The notes below the pieces were generated by a model that was not told the DNA's origin, searched no databases, and was given only the letters and a program-made list of their open reading frames with translations. From assembly GCA_036186865.1 (NCBI GenBank), contig AP025066.1, positions 12,823,360-12,887,359 on the forward strand: DNA of 64,000 nucleotides, written 5' to 3'. Positions 23,404 through 34,043 of this stretch are shown here, one piece after another; positions within the stretch are counted from its first letter, which is position 1, and each line of letters opens with the position of its first letter. Position numbers and translations under genes: made by a program. The DNA comes from Eustoma russellianum (taxonomy: Eukaryota > Streptophyta > Magnoliopsida > Gentianales > Gentianaceae).

Positions 23404-26059
23404 TGTTGAGAAAAAGGGGTTTATACGAAATAAATGAATATATTTTTACTTAACATGTTAATGAGATAAAAATGCTTTACATGTTTATATATAATGTTGT
23501 CGTACTAACAAGTCATGAAGCGTTAAAGCTTACATCATATGGAAAACAATTTTTGTCTTTTTTACTATTTTCAGGTGCCATGATTAATGAACTAAACTAG
23601 TTCATTAAGTGAAGTGCTTAAGTTAATGAACTAACTAGTTCATTAAATGAAGACATATTTGGAGAGAGCTATGTGGCAACAAACTTGAAATCAAAAGTCT
23701 CCTCATCTCCACACCCTCACACACGACAGTCACATATACATATTACATATCTATATTTTTTTATGACAAGCTATATACTTATATTCCGACGTACCACAAA
23801 CACGTCATATATATTACAAACGTAAGTCGATGTGACACCACTATATACACCTCATATTTAAAAGTATATTCAGGCCTTATATCATATATTAGAAGGCATG
23901 GTGACGTCAAAATTATAACGACATGTTACAAGGTCATACACCGGAAATTGTCGTATCGGGTGACTATTAAAACTTCACCGACATGTCACGCACTTACCAT
24001 ATAAAGATGGCCAGCCTATATACATAAAAAATATTCAAAAATTTCGTGATCCACATGTTATATTCAGCCACAAGGTCAGACCATGTTTGCACACACAAAT
24101 CATCCACAATTTAGACTAGATTTGTGGAGAATTCAAACTCAAGCATATTTTGGCACATGAGGCATTTTATACTCAACTATTTAAGCTGAATATACACCTC
24201 CTTTTATGTATTTTATGTGTGGCATAATATATATTACATGTGTAAGAAGTTTGAAATTAATCGGAGAAAAATCGCGTAATCGATGAAAGTCGAAAATTCG
24301 AATTTTCTACAAACCTACACACATGGAACGTTTGTGACATTTACGTAACATGTATCTAGACACTTTTTACACACTCAAGACATGTTAGAGTGTTCTAGAA
24401 AATTCAAATTAGGGCTGATTGCAATTTACCATGCATGTAAACATTATGCTTCATTATGTAACAAAGTTTATCAAAAGAGAATTCAACACATGTGCAGGAA
24501 TTTCACATGCCATTTTCAGCTTTGTTGGAGCCTAGGTGGAACTTATTTGACACTTTAATTGGTGGAGAATAAGCCGCACATGATTGGTAACATTGAATAG
24601 GACAACTCATAAGGAAATAATTCAAAATACTACACATGCTGAATTTTTAGCACATGTGTTTGTGCATGGCCGAATTTTAACCCCTTTGTGTCTTCAATTG
24701 CCTTCCAAAATTTAAGGGGATTGAATCACGATTATTTGGAAGTTATTCACCTTGTTTTTGAGCATATGTTTCAGATTTTTTGGAGGAAATTCCAGCTCAT
24801 TTAAAGTGTGCCAAGGTGGATTAAAGATGGCCTATCAAGAAGTGACAACTAGGCAAAGACAAGTCATTCGTCCAATCGTGTTGCGGCAAGTAAGCAATGT
24901 TGTGTCATCATTTACATAAGGCAATCTTCCAAGGTCATTCAAGAAAATTCCCAAGGAAGAAAATCAACCCAAGGGGGCGGCCAACATGTTATAAAAAGGA
25001 GCAAGATGGTGCAAGACAAGGCTAAGCAAAATTGATATTCTTACAAGTCTAAAAAGCAAGACTACTCTCTTCTTCTTTCTTTCTTTTCTCTTTCTCTTAG
25101 CCTCAAGCCTATCATTCTTATATTTCATATATTATATAGGCTTTTATTATACCACATACACTCGTTCGTTTCTTGTAAAAGGTTGGTCAATGTGTGATCA
25201 AACCTTCATTCGATCGGTGGTGGTGTTCATGATTGGTTTGTTTGATTGTTTGATTGTAAAAGGGTGAAGTTGGTGTTTAAGTCCAGTCACCCTTGTGTTA
25301 AGGTATTTTTGTGTTTTGTGAAAACCGAGGAAGGTGTCCTCAAAGACTGGAGCAGGTTGTTTTAACTGAACCAGTATAAAATTCTCGGTGTTCTTACTTT
25401 TCAGCACCTTTTCTTTCAGTTCCCGTTTTCTGCATCATTTTCATTGCAACAGTAAAAATAGAAAATGATTTTTAAAAATCACAAAATTTTGCAGAAACAT
25501 AGCCACATGTCCTAGATTTAATTTGGCATAAGTTTCATCTCATTTGGGTAAGTATAAGTCAGTCAAACATTAATAGTTCTAAGACTAGTGCAATCTGATT
25601 CTCAGATTTGCAAAGGTTGAGAACATCAACATGTTTGACATGCTTACCAAGGGAATTTTCAATAACTGTTTTAACCCATTAAAATAAACATCTTGAGGGT
25701 CAAACCATAAAATTTTCAAGTCATTTAGAGTTTCAAATTAATAGGAATGAATTTTTCATTTCGGAGTACAATTTCTGGCAGATTGACGCAATCTGTACAA
25801 AAACATGTTTTCAAGGGGTTAGACTCGGAATTTTAATTTAAAATTTTTTGAGACACTCACAAAATCTCAGAGCACATCCTCACCAAATTTCATATTTTTT
25901 GGAGGTCTATAGCCAGGTCATCTAGATTAATCAAATCAGGATCTGAAAACATAAACTGTTTTCAGAAGTGAGTTTTTTTGGTCCAAAAGTTTTTAAAAAC
26001 CGAATTTTCCACACTCACTATTCAACTCCCCCTTCTAGTGGTTCTATACAGGTCCTACA
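23404..26059 (+). mobile_element. SIRE-type copia solo LTR (copy 2)
   Basis: It starts TGTTGAGAAAAAGGGG and ends GGTCCTACA, 2656 bp, flanked by CAACA (23399-23403) and CAACG (26060-26064), one mismatch. There is no interior. It contains the paired palindromes at 23584-23608 and 23623-23646 and an ACACATGCTGAA/TTAGCACATGTGT palindrome near 24632-24659. CT-rich sequence lies at 25060-25100. ORFs inside (25198-25407, 25968-26192) are chance. Confidence 0.9.
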
Positions 26060-26064
26060 CAACG

Positions 26065-26545
26065 GTCTCATCTTTGCTACTTCACTAATCGACATAACAG
26101 TATCATGTGCAATCGTTGATAAAAGTTACAAAATACTTTTTACCACCTCTCATTTACACAAACTTCAAATCATATACATGGGTATGAATTAAATCTAAAG
26201 GTTTAGTGTTCCTTTCTATTGAAGGAAATGGCACCTTTGTCATCTTCGCTTCAACGCATATTTGATATTTTTCATTATCAATGTTTAATTTGGGCAACAA
26301 GTCAAGATTAACTATACATTGTATTGACTTATAGTTAACATGTCCCAGACAAAAATGTCATAAACAAGAAGGCTCAAGCATGTAAACAGAAGAGGAAGCA
26401 TTATTATTAGCCTCTGCGTGCAAATCTTTCTTGGGTATAATAGTGATGACACATCCTATTTGTCAAGTACCCCTTCCTCAAATACATACCATTTCTCAAA
26501 AGAATAACCTTATTGGACTCTAACACTAGTCTAAATCCATGCATG
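26065..26545 (-). pseudogene. Copia integrase N-terminal region, decayed
   Basis: By position this is the segment between protease and integrase core. Short stretches such as MYLRKGYL and CHDIFVWDM on the minus strand resemble the GAG-pre-integrase region. No continuous frame remains, so the call rests mainly on order. Confidence 0.5.
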
Positions 26546-26546
26546 A

Positions 26547-26819
26547 CTAGAAGAGCTCAAGATACCAAATTCTTCTGAATGTCGGGGGATGTGCAGCACA
26601 TTCTACAGAGTTAGATGCTTCCTCGAGGTCAGCTTCAGAACAAATTTGCCCTTGCCTTCGATCTTTGATGAGGCCGAGTTCCCCATGTAAAGTTGTTCGT
26701 TGTTTCCGGGCTTGTACTCCGTCAACGTCTCTCTGTTGGAGCAGACAAGTCTCCTGGCACCAGTATCCACCACCATTCATGCATGTTCCCCACAGCGTTG
26801 CACTCTGAGACCACCGCAT
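26547..26819 (-). pseudogene. Copia aspartic protease fragment
   Basis: Near 26720-26775 the minus strand reads VVDTGARRLVCSNRET, the D-T-G-A active-site loop followed by the copia-typical C-S-N-R. The following residues continue in another frame. The 90-aa open frame over this stretch is offset from the protease frame. The enzyme would cleave Gag-Pol in the particle; here it is broken. Confidence 0.75.
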
Positions 26820-26839
26820 AGAGGTTCAGATCATTCATG

Positions 26840-27010
26840 GCATCAACGATGTTTGCCTTTGCCTTGGTCTGCTTCTTCTTGAGCTTTCGGCACTCATTGC
26901 TGATATGCCCCTGAATGCTACAATTGTAGCATTTCCCAGTGAACTTCTTGGCTATCTATTTGCCTTTCTTGTTCACCCCTAGTTGGCCCTTCTTTTTCTT
27001 GGCCTACGGA
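26840..27010 (-). pseudogene. Copia gag zinc knuckle
   Basis: The minus strand encodes CYNCSIQGHISNEC followed by RKLKKKQTKAKA, a C-x2-C-x4-H-x4-C nucleic-acid-binding knuckle and basic tail. It lies between gag and protease, as expected. Confidence 0.85.
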
Positions 27011-27074
27011 ACATGGCCCTTGGCCTGACCAGAGCTTGATTGTGGCTTTCTCTCAAATTTGCGATTGTCTTCCT

Positions 27075-27775
27075 CTATGCGAAGTCAGACAATAGATCTT
27101 CCAATGTCATCTCCTTTCTCTTGTGCTTGAGATAGCTTCTGAATTCCCTCCTCGAAAGAGGTAGCTTCTCAATCACTGCAGCTAAAGATTCATTGAGCAA
27201 CATGCCTGCCTCTTCCATCTTGGCTATCAGCGTCTGAAGTTCCTCAACTTGAGAAACAACATTGCAAGAATCAGACATTTTGAAATCCAGGAATTTGCCG
27301 ATAATAAATTTCTTAGTGCTGGCATCTTCCGTGCGGTATTTCTTTTCCAAAGCCTGCCGCAAAGACTTTGCGGTTTTGTACTGCAAAACAAACCATACAA
27401 GGAGTTGTCCAAGCACCCAAGAATATGGCTTAAACAAACATAATTGTTGAAGTTCCATGCTTGAACAAAGTTTTTTTTTTGCATATTTTGGGTCTGCTCT
27501 TCCTCGAGATCCATCACAGGTGGGTCCTCGGTCAGAAACGAGGCCAATCCCATGGCAATCAAGAAGAACAACATCTTTTGCTGCCAATGCTTGAAGAAGC
27601 TCCAACTGAACTTCTCTGGTTTCTCCACTTGGTCCACCGCAGGACCCTGTGTAGGAGGAGCATGCATCGACACCCCAGCATTTGGTGCCATTGGAGCAGC
27701 ATGCTGAACATCAGCGCCTTGAACAGAGCTAGAGCTTGCATTCTCCATTGAGTTTTTGTAAGATTCTAGAAACAA
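27075..27775 (-). pseudogene. Copia gag (UBN2-type) in two frames
   Basis: The start ATG near 27775 gives MFLESYKNSMENASSSSVQG with an Ala/Pro-rich N-terminus and VEKPEKFSWSFFKHWQQKM (27559-27775). The frame then shifts, and 27075-27440 continues KSLRQALEKKYRTEDAST, FIIGKFLDFKMSDSCNVVSQ and LPLSRREFRSYLKHKRKEMT. These are the copia gag landmarks: W..W...M, LE.KY..., and LP.....F...L. It forms the particle shell in active elements. At least one frameshift near 27440-27560 breaks it. Confidence 0.85.
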
Positions 27776-27816
27776 ACGAGAATCAGTACAAAATCAAGGC
27801 AATACGTCTTAAGAAT

Positions 27817-30800
27817 TGTTTGAAATAATTCATGTCAGGCAAAAATGACTTATGTACAGTTTGGTTGTGAAATAAAGCAGTGGCCAACTTGCTTAGCTTA
27901 GGGTAGGCTGGATCGATCTGGTAAGTCAAAAAAGTTCAGATAGCGCAATTGAGTTTGTGTTCTAAAGAGTTAGCCGACCTGTTGACCTCAGCACAATAGC
28001 ACCTTAGAACAATAGTTCATTTCTATTAGCCTTCCAGCTGAGCTGAACAAGCCAGATTGATCAGACAGACCAGATCAGTCCAGTCAGCACAATTGTATTT
28101 GTAGAACAACAAATGCTCTCAGCCAAACAGTAAAGCTTAGCACTCAACAGAGCTCAGCTTGGCAATACTGTACACGACAATACTGCGCTATCATTCGATC
28201 AGCAGAGCTCAGCTCGACAATAACCTCAACAGCTCAGCTGAGCAGATATTCTGGGTGAGTCCAGAACTCTGTCCTTAAGACGTATTGCTCTGGTATGCTG
28301 TGCCCAACCGAATGGAATGAGGGTTGAATAGTGAGTGCGGAAAAAATTGGTTTTTAAATCTTTTTGTTACCAATTACTCACTTCTGAAAACAGATTCTGT
28401 TTTCACACCTGGTTTTAAATTAACTGAATGATCAAGTTATAGACCTCCAAAAATCGTAAAATTTGGTGACAATGTGCTCTCAGATGCAACGAATGTGTTG
28501 CAAAAATTTCAGATTAAAGTTCAAAGTGTAACCCCTTGAAAAAACGTGTTTACCCAGATTGTGTCAATCTGCAAGAAACTGTTCCTTAAAAAGCAAAATT
28601 TATTCCTATTAATTGACAGCTCTAAATGATCTGAAAATTTTATGGTATGACCATTAGGATGTGTACTTTAAAGGGTTGAAACAATTTTTCAAAATTCCTT
28701 TGGTAAGTATATCAACCACGTTGATGTTCTCAGCTTCTATAGATCTGAGAATCAGATTGCACTAGTCTCAGAACTATGAACGTTTGGATGACTTATACTT
28801 ATCCAAATTAGATGAAACTTGTTTCAAATGAAAGCTTGGACCTTTGTCTATGTTTCTGCAAAGTCAATGGTGATCTTGGAAAAACGTTTGATATTTTTAC
28901 CGTGGCTATGAAATTGAATCAAAAAACTGAAACTGAAAGTTAAAGTGTTGAAAAGTAATGACACCGAGATTTTTATACTGGTTCGGTCAAATGGACCTAC
29001 TCCAGTGTTTGAGGACACCTTCCTTGGTATTCAATAAACAAACAACACCTTGACACAAGGGTGACTGGAGTTATACACCAACTCTACCCTTTTACAACGA
29101 ACAAAGAAAAATAATCAACAAAATACCACCACCAAACAAATGAAGGTATGATCACACCTTGATCAACCTTGTACAAGAATGGGATGTATGTGGGTGGTAT
29201 AATCAAAGCCCATACCGAATATAGAATATAAGAATGATAGGCTTGAGGCTAAGAGCAAGAGAAATGAATAAGAGAAGAAGAGAATAGTCTTGCTTGGATA
29301 TGAGCTTTTTTTTTGTCTTGAATCATCTTGCCCTTTTTATAGATGTGTGGCACGCCTATGGTGATGAAAACTTCCTTAAACTTTTTCTTGAATGACTTGG
29401 AAGATTGCCTTGTGTAACATTGTGACACACCCTTGCTTAGTGGCAAAATATGATTGGACAAACGATGTGTCTTCGTCTAGTTGTCACTTCATGATAGACC
29501 ATCATTTTCCACCTTGGCATTTCATAATATGACCTGGATATTCAACAAAAAATCTGAAACACATGCTCAAATCAAGTATGTTAATTACCAATCAATCAAG
29601 ATGTGACTGTGCCTCAATTTTGGAAGAAATTTGGAGCATAATCAAGACATAAAATCTGCCCTAAAGAAACATGTGTTGAAACTTCAGCATTTGTTTTGAT
29701 TTTGTAATCTTTCCATGTGTGTCTTACCTTCTTCAATGTCACCAATCACATGTGATTTATCCTTCACCAATCAATGTGCCAAACAAGCTCCACCTAAGCT
29801 GCAAGCGGGCTGAAACGGCATGTCAAACATCTGCACCATGTGCTGAAATTGCTTTTGTAAATTTTGTCACATAATGATGCACAATCTTCATACATATGGT
29901 AAATTTCAATCAACCCTTAATTACTCCAATATGTCTTATATGTGTAAAAATTGTCTATATACATGTTACACATATATGAAAAATGTCCCACATATACATA
30001 GGTGTGGAAAACCAAATTTTTGACTTTTGTCGATTACGCGATTTTTCTCCGATTAATCTCAAAAATCTTAGACTTGTAATATATGTTATGTCATACATAA
30101 TATTACATAAAATGAAGTATAGTTTCAACTACAACAGCTGAGGTAAAAGCGCCCATGTGTTAAAACAAAATTGAATTTGATTTCTTAACAAATCAAGGCA
30201 AATTGTGACTGATTGATGTGTGTAAACATTGTATGACTTAGGGACTGATTTTGGCACGTAGTGCACGAAATTTCTAAGTGTTTTGAGTGTATATATTCTG
30301 TCCATCTTTATATGGTAAGTATGTGACATGTCGGTGATGGTTTGGTAGTCACTGATGCGACAATGGTGGGTTTATGGACTCGTGACATGTTGACATAATT
30401 TTGGTAACATGATGGGTTGTAATGTATGATATGAAACTTGTGTATACTCATAAATATGATGTGTATATGGTGGTGGGCTGTCGACATACGTTTATGATTT
30501 GTATGACGTGTCGGTGAAACATCGGGATAGAAACATATAACTTATCGTTATAAAAAATATGTATATATAAAATATATATATGTGTGTGCCGTGTGTATAA
30601 GTGTGAAGAGAAGACTTTCTATTTCAAGTTTTTTGCCAAGTAGTTATCTCCAAATATATCTCCATTTAATGAACTAGTTAGTTCATCTCCTTAAGCACTT
30701 CATTAAATGAACTAGTTTAGTTCATTTAACATGGAATCTGAAAATAGTATAAAGACAACAAATGTTTGCCATATGATGTTAGCTTTAATGTTCATGGCAC

Positions 30801-31185
30801 GTTAGTACGACAACAATATATATAAGCATGTAAAGCATATTTATCACGTACATATTTCAAGTAACACTTAAATCATGCATTTCGTAAACATATAACATTA
30901 AAATCATACATTTTCAAATCACTCAAACCTCGGTTTCTCAACATGGAGGAATTGTCTCCCAGGATACAACGGAAGTCAGTTCATACGAGCGGCACTATAG
31001 CATATGAACTCTACAAACTTGTAAGATTCCAAACCCTAAATCACCTACTCGGTTACGTAGATAATTAAGAGTTTATTAGTTTTCACTTGTCATTAATGAA
31101 AACTAATTATAACTCAGCTCAAAGTGCGCTGCTAACTATAGTTTGCAACTTAGCCCATTTCAATTTCTTTCCAATTTCTCCAACA
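27817..31185 (-). repeat. 5' LTR of the old copia element, interrupted
   Basis: Homologous to 3927-5147. It is interrupted by SIRE copy 3 at 28318-30943. Compared with the 3' LTR it lacks about 100 bp after GCACAATTGTATTTG and about 380 bp between GTAAGAT and CCAAACCCTAAATC (near 31027). I could not recognise a canonical initiator-Met primer site next to it at 27805-27816. Confidence 0.85.
28318..30943 (-). mobile_element. SIRE-type copia solo LTR (copy 3)
   Basis: The plus strand begins TGAGGGTTGAATAGTG and ends GGTTTCTCAACA, 2626 bp, flanked by TGGAA (28313-28317) and TGGAG (30944-30948). It is inverted relative to copies 1 and 2. Its 3' end is about 35 bp shorter than theirs, ending at CAACCCTCA rather than CCTACA, so it may be a subfamily. 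The paired palindromes lie at 30665-30729. Confidence 0.87.
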
Positions 31186-31283
31186 ACCTAGTCCGAGCAA
31201 TGATGCCAAAAATCTGGTAACACATTGCAACATAAAAAATAATAAGTTTTATTATCCTAACTACAAACATATACATTCAAACA

Positions 31284-31478
31284 CATATATAATATAATAT
31301 AATATAATATAATATAATATAATATAATATAATATAATACAATATAATATACATGTATAAATATGTATATATATGTGTGTATGTATATGCATATACATGT
31401 ATATATATGTGTGTGTATACATATGTGTCTGTATATGTGCGTGCATACGCACACACACAGATATACATGTATACATAT

Positions 31479-31516
<38 letters not shown>
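31284..31516. repeat. Microsatellite block: (ATAAT)n, mixed TA/TG/CA
   Basis: About eleven ATAAT units (31290-31345) are followed by alternating purine-pyrimidine TA, TG and CA tracts and a (TA)n run up to 31516. Three overlapping minus-strand ORFs here only translate the repeat (strings of Ile and Tyr). Confidence 0.95.
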
Positions 31517-31519
<3 letters not shown>

Positions 31520-31828
31520 ATCTGATTGCGCCCAATTGATAGACCGATTGACTCGACAAACCATTGTCCATGGTAATCCACATCTTCAACGGCTACACTC
31601 TCTTGTTCATTCACATCGTCTCCCTTGCTATCACGTTTATCGTGAAGCAAACATGTCGGCACATTATTTAGCGCAACATGCAATGATACACCCATGCACG
31701 GAACGTTTTACATCGAACACTCTACCTTCATTGGTCCGTGCAGCGGTCACACTGGATCTTACTTCTGTTAATTTGCGGGTGCCATGACAGCAGTCTTCCA
31801 TAAGGATTGGCCAGAGTTCCATTCTACA

Positions 31829-31852
31829 GCCTGTTACCTTCGGGTGACAGGC
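31829..31852 (+). promoter_or_regulatory. 3' UTR stem-loop 1 of LINE copy 0
   Basis: GCCTGTTACC pairs with GGTGACAGGC (one G-U pair) around a 4-nt loop. By position it corresponds to GTTGCCTGC/GCAGGCAAC at 39376-39406 in LINE copy 2. Confidence 0.65.
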
Positions 31853-32070
31853 AGGCGCGGTATGGTTCAACATACATTACTCTATGTTTCATACTTTATA
31901 ATTTTCATGTGTAACGTGCCTTTTTGTTTCATGGGAGTGTTTTGGATATATCCTCAACTATCTTCTTACTTATCGGGGATGGACAAACTATGTGGCTGGG
32001 TGCATCGCTGCGCACGGTTTGCGCTCACGGTGGATCTTTTTGGGCTTCATATGGCGGGATTCTTACCATT

Positions 32071-32098
32071 GTCGCCTTGGCCTCTTGGTCAAGGTGAC
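32071..32098 (+). promoter_or_regulatory. 3' UTR stem-loop 2 of LINE copy 0
   Basis: GTCGCCTTG pairs with CAAGGTGAC (one G-U pair), 10-nt loop. Same motif as 36967-36997 and 39172-39202. Confidence 0.7.
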
Positions 32099-32274
32099 TC
32101 GGGTATGCATTTTCATACTTGGTTAATGTTTCTTCTTTTGGACACTAATGCTCTATTCATGTCCTATTCCTGTTTGTGCGAGTTTCAAATCACAATGGCG
32201 AGCCTTATTCCGGACGTGGACACTGCATTTTCGGACCTCATAACGTGGCAGGCACTGGCTCTTATTTCTTCTTT

Positions 32275-32305
32275 GTCGCCTTGGCACTTCAACTACCAAG
32301 GTGGC
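32275..32305 (+). promoter_or_regulatory. 3' UTR stem-loop 3 of LINE copy 0
   Basis: GTCGCCTTGG pairs with CCAAGGTGGC, 11-nt loop, all positions paired if G-U is allowed. It looks like a duplicate of stem-loop 2. Confidence 0.7.
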
Positions 32306-32879
32306 TCCGGTACGTGCTTGCTCTATCAGTCTTTGATTGCTCAATTTCATACTTACATTGACCACTACTCTCTCTGGACGTCTTCTGAGGTTTGGATTTT
32401 CAAGTATATTACAAGACAAAGATGCGGCCACCTAAACTCCATCAGCATACTATACACGCCAATGACATTCAAGGATTTGTACCCCATATTATATTCTCAT
32501 CATATCAATGACAGTCATATAAATATGTACGCTTTTTCCTTCGCCAAGGTTTTATCCACAAGGATGGTTTTTCTTGGCATGGTTTTAATGCGGCATATCA
32601 TATATGACTGGAGATATGTCATTATTGTTTCGTTATTTCATTATTTCGAGTACTCTGATAATGTAATATGGTTTTCCTCCGCCAAAAGTGAGGCTTTACA
32701 TGAATAAATAAATTTCGTTTCAAAAATATATATATATATATATCAACTATTAAAAAAAATGTCGCCTTTTTCTCTAACCGGAGTGCCCTGGCGGCGGCGG
32801 TAGGATACAGCCTGCCGCTGCCCTGTTCCACTTCTCCACCACTCTCTACTTCATCTTCTATCTGCACTCGGTTCACGCA

Positions 32880-34043
32880 ATGGCAGATCCTCCGCCCTCA
32901 ACCAACCCCCAGTCGGCGATCGCGTCTCTGGTTTCGGTGCCGACAAAGTCCTATGCGTCGCTGTTCACATCTACTCCCCAAAACCAATATAGAAATTTAA
33001 GGGCAGCCCGGTGATCGAGTTTTCAGTGGATGAGATACAATCTTCGGCTGCTCCATACTGCTTTACATTGGTGGGAAATTTTTGGTATGGCCGCCCTCCG
33101 ATAGCGACAATACGATCCGCTATTAATCGTATTGGGTTTTCTGGGGCCGTGAAGATCGGCCTCCTAGATGCTAAGCACGTGCTTCTTCATTTTGATCATG
33201 AGAAAGACTACCTGTGTTGTTTTTCTCGGCAAAGTTGGATGATATCCGGCAAGCATATGCGAGTAATGAAGTGGATGCCAAATTATGATCCTGCCGTTGA
33301 GGTGCCCATTGTGCCTGTGTGGGTTACTTTTCCTGGTTTTCCAATACATTTCCACAGGCAAGATGCTCTTTTTCAAATTGCTCGAATGATTGGCACACCC
33401 ATGAAGTTAGACGCAGCAACCACCGTGGTAACCCGTCCCTCAGTCGCCCGTATATGCATTGAGATATATGTCTCCCTTGATCTTCCACAACGGGTTTTTA
33501 TTCAAGGCCCATCAAAAGTGCTCATACAGACAGTTGAATATGAAGATTTGCCCTCGTATTGCTCTGATTGCTTTCGTCCTGGCCATGTCGCCGCCAACTG
33601 TGGAAAGCCGCCATCTACTTGGCCACGTGATCCTTCACAAAGCCAACATTCAGAGCAGCATGTTAAAGGATAAGAAGCAACGTTGGACTCCCAAGAAGAA
33701 TGTCCCCGAATCAGCACCCACGGTTGAAGTGCGGAGTGTCACTGCTCCTTCCACTCACCCAGCTTTATACCCCCTAGCGCCTCCACATGATATTTAATCC
33801 TCTTCGCCATCTCGGATGGTACAATCACTGTCCCATGATATTTGTCCGGTCTCGGTATCCAACGTACAAGACCTAGCGCGTCTTCGAGGATTTGATGACT
33901 GTATGTTGAGGGATCCGCGGCATCATGCAGATACTTCTTCTATCTCTGACACTGAATTGATTGTTCTTCTAAATGTCAATCGGCTGGATGCGCAAGACAA
34001 GGGAATTTATGAATCCAACTCCTTTGATGTTTTATCGCAATGA
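32880..34043 (+). pseudogene. LINE ORF1, DUF4283-like with CCHC knuckle
   Basis: The ATG at 32880 gives MADPPPSTNPQSAIASLVSV. After a frameshift near 33000 the frame at 33011-33673 holds SAINRIGFSGAVKIGLLDAK and VEVPIVPVWVTFPGFPIHFH, typical of the plant LINE/retroelement DUF4283 RNA-binding domain. Then comes CSDCFRPGHVAANC, a C-x2-C-x4-H-x4-C knuckle. Near 33660 the frame returns to that of the start codon. An in-frame TAA lies at about 33796-33798, and the normal end is the TGA at 34041-34043. ORF1 proteins bind and package LINE RNA. The TGA overlaps the ORF2 ATG (ATGA). Confidence 0.85.

Larger units (their letters stand above)
3927..31185 (-). mobile_element. Old Ty1/copia LTR retrotransposon, opened by nested insertions
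   Basis: The outer ends are TGATGG... at 3927 and ...CCAACA at 31185, flanked by ACCTA at 3922-3926 and 31186-31190, a perfect 5-bp target-site duplication. Reading the minus strand gives 5' LTR, gag, zinc knuckle, protease, integrase, RT, RNase H, polypurine tract and 3' LTR: copia order, with integrase before RT. Subtracting the insertions at 5466-13203, 14957-22672, 23404-26059 and 28318-30943 leaves about 6.5 kb. The two LTRs differ by many substitutions and by deletions of about 100 and 380 bp in the 5' copy, so the insertion is old. All coding segments are broken. Confidence 0.9.
31517..32739 (+). mobile_element. LINE copy 0: RNase H end and 3' UTR
   Basis: 31536-31787 encodes IDRLTRQTIVHGNPHLQRLH and YHVYREANMSAHYLAQHA, the end of the plant LINE RNase H domain (RVT_3), whose R-E-A-N-x-x-A-H-x-L-A is diagnostic. 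The remainder matches the 3' UTRs of the LINEs ending at 37500 and 38689, including CGCTTTTTCCTTCGCCAAGG, TGCGGCATATCATATATGA and CCTCCGCCAAAAGTGAGGC. It ends in A-rich and TA-rich tail sequence. The 5' side is truncated at the microsatellite. The 307-codon open frame at 31784-32707 covers the 3' UTR; I do not accept it as a gene. Confidence 0.82.

Noticed and set aside
31257..31695. Three overlapping minus-strand open frames of 95-144 codons
   Set aside because: They translate the ATAAT/TA/TG microsatellite; the residues are almost all Ile, Tyr, Thr, Cys and His from the repeat.
31784..32707. 307-codon plus-strand open frame without known domains
   Set aside because: It lies over the LINE 3' UTR. 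Weak similarity to frames at 36935-37348 and 39040-39405 follows from shared UTR DNA. No start context, and the frame is not kept in the other copies.
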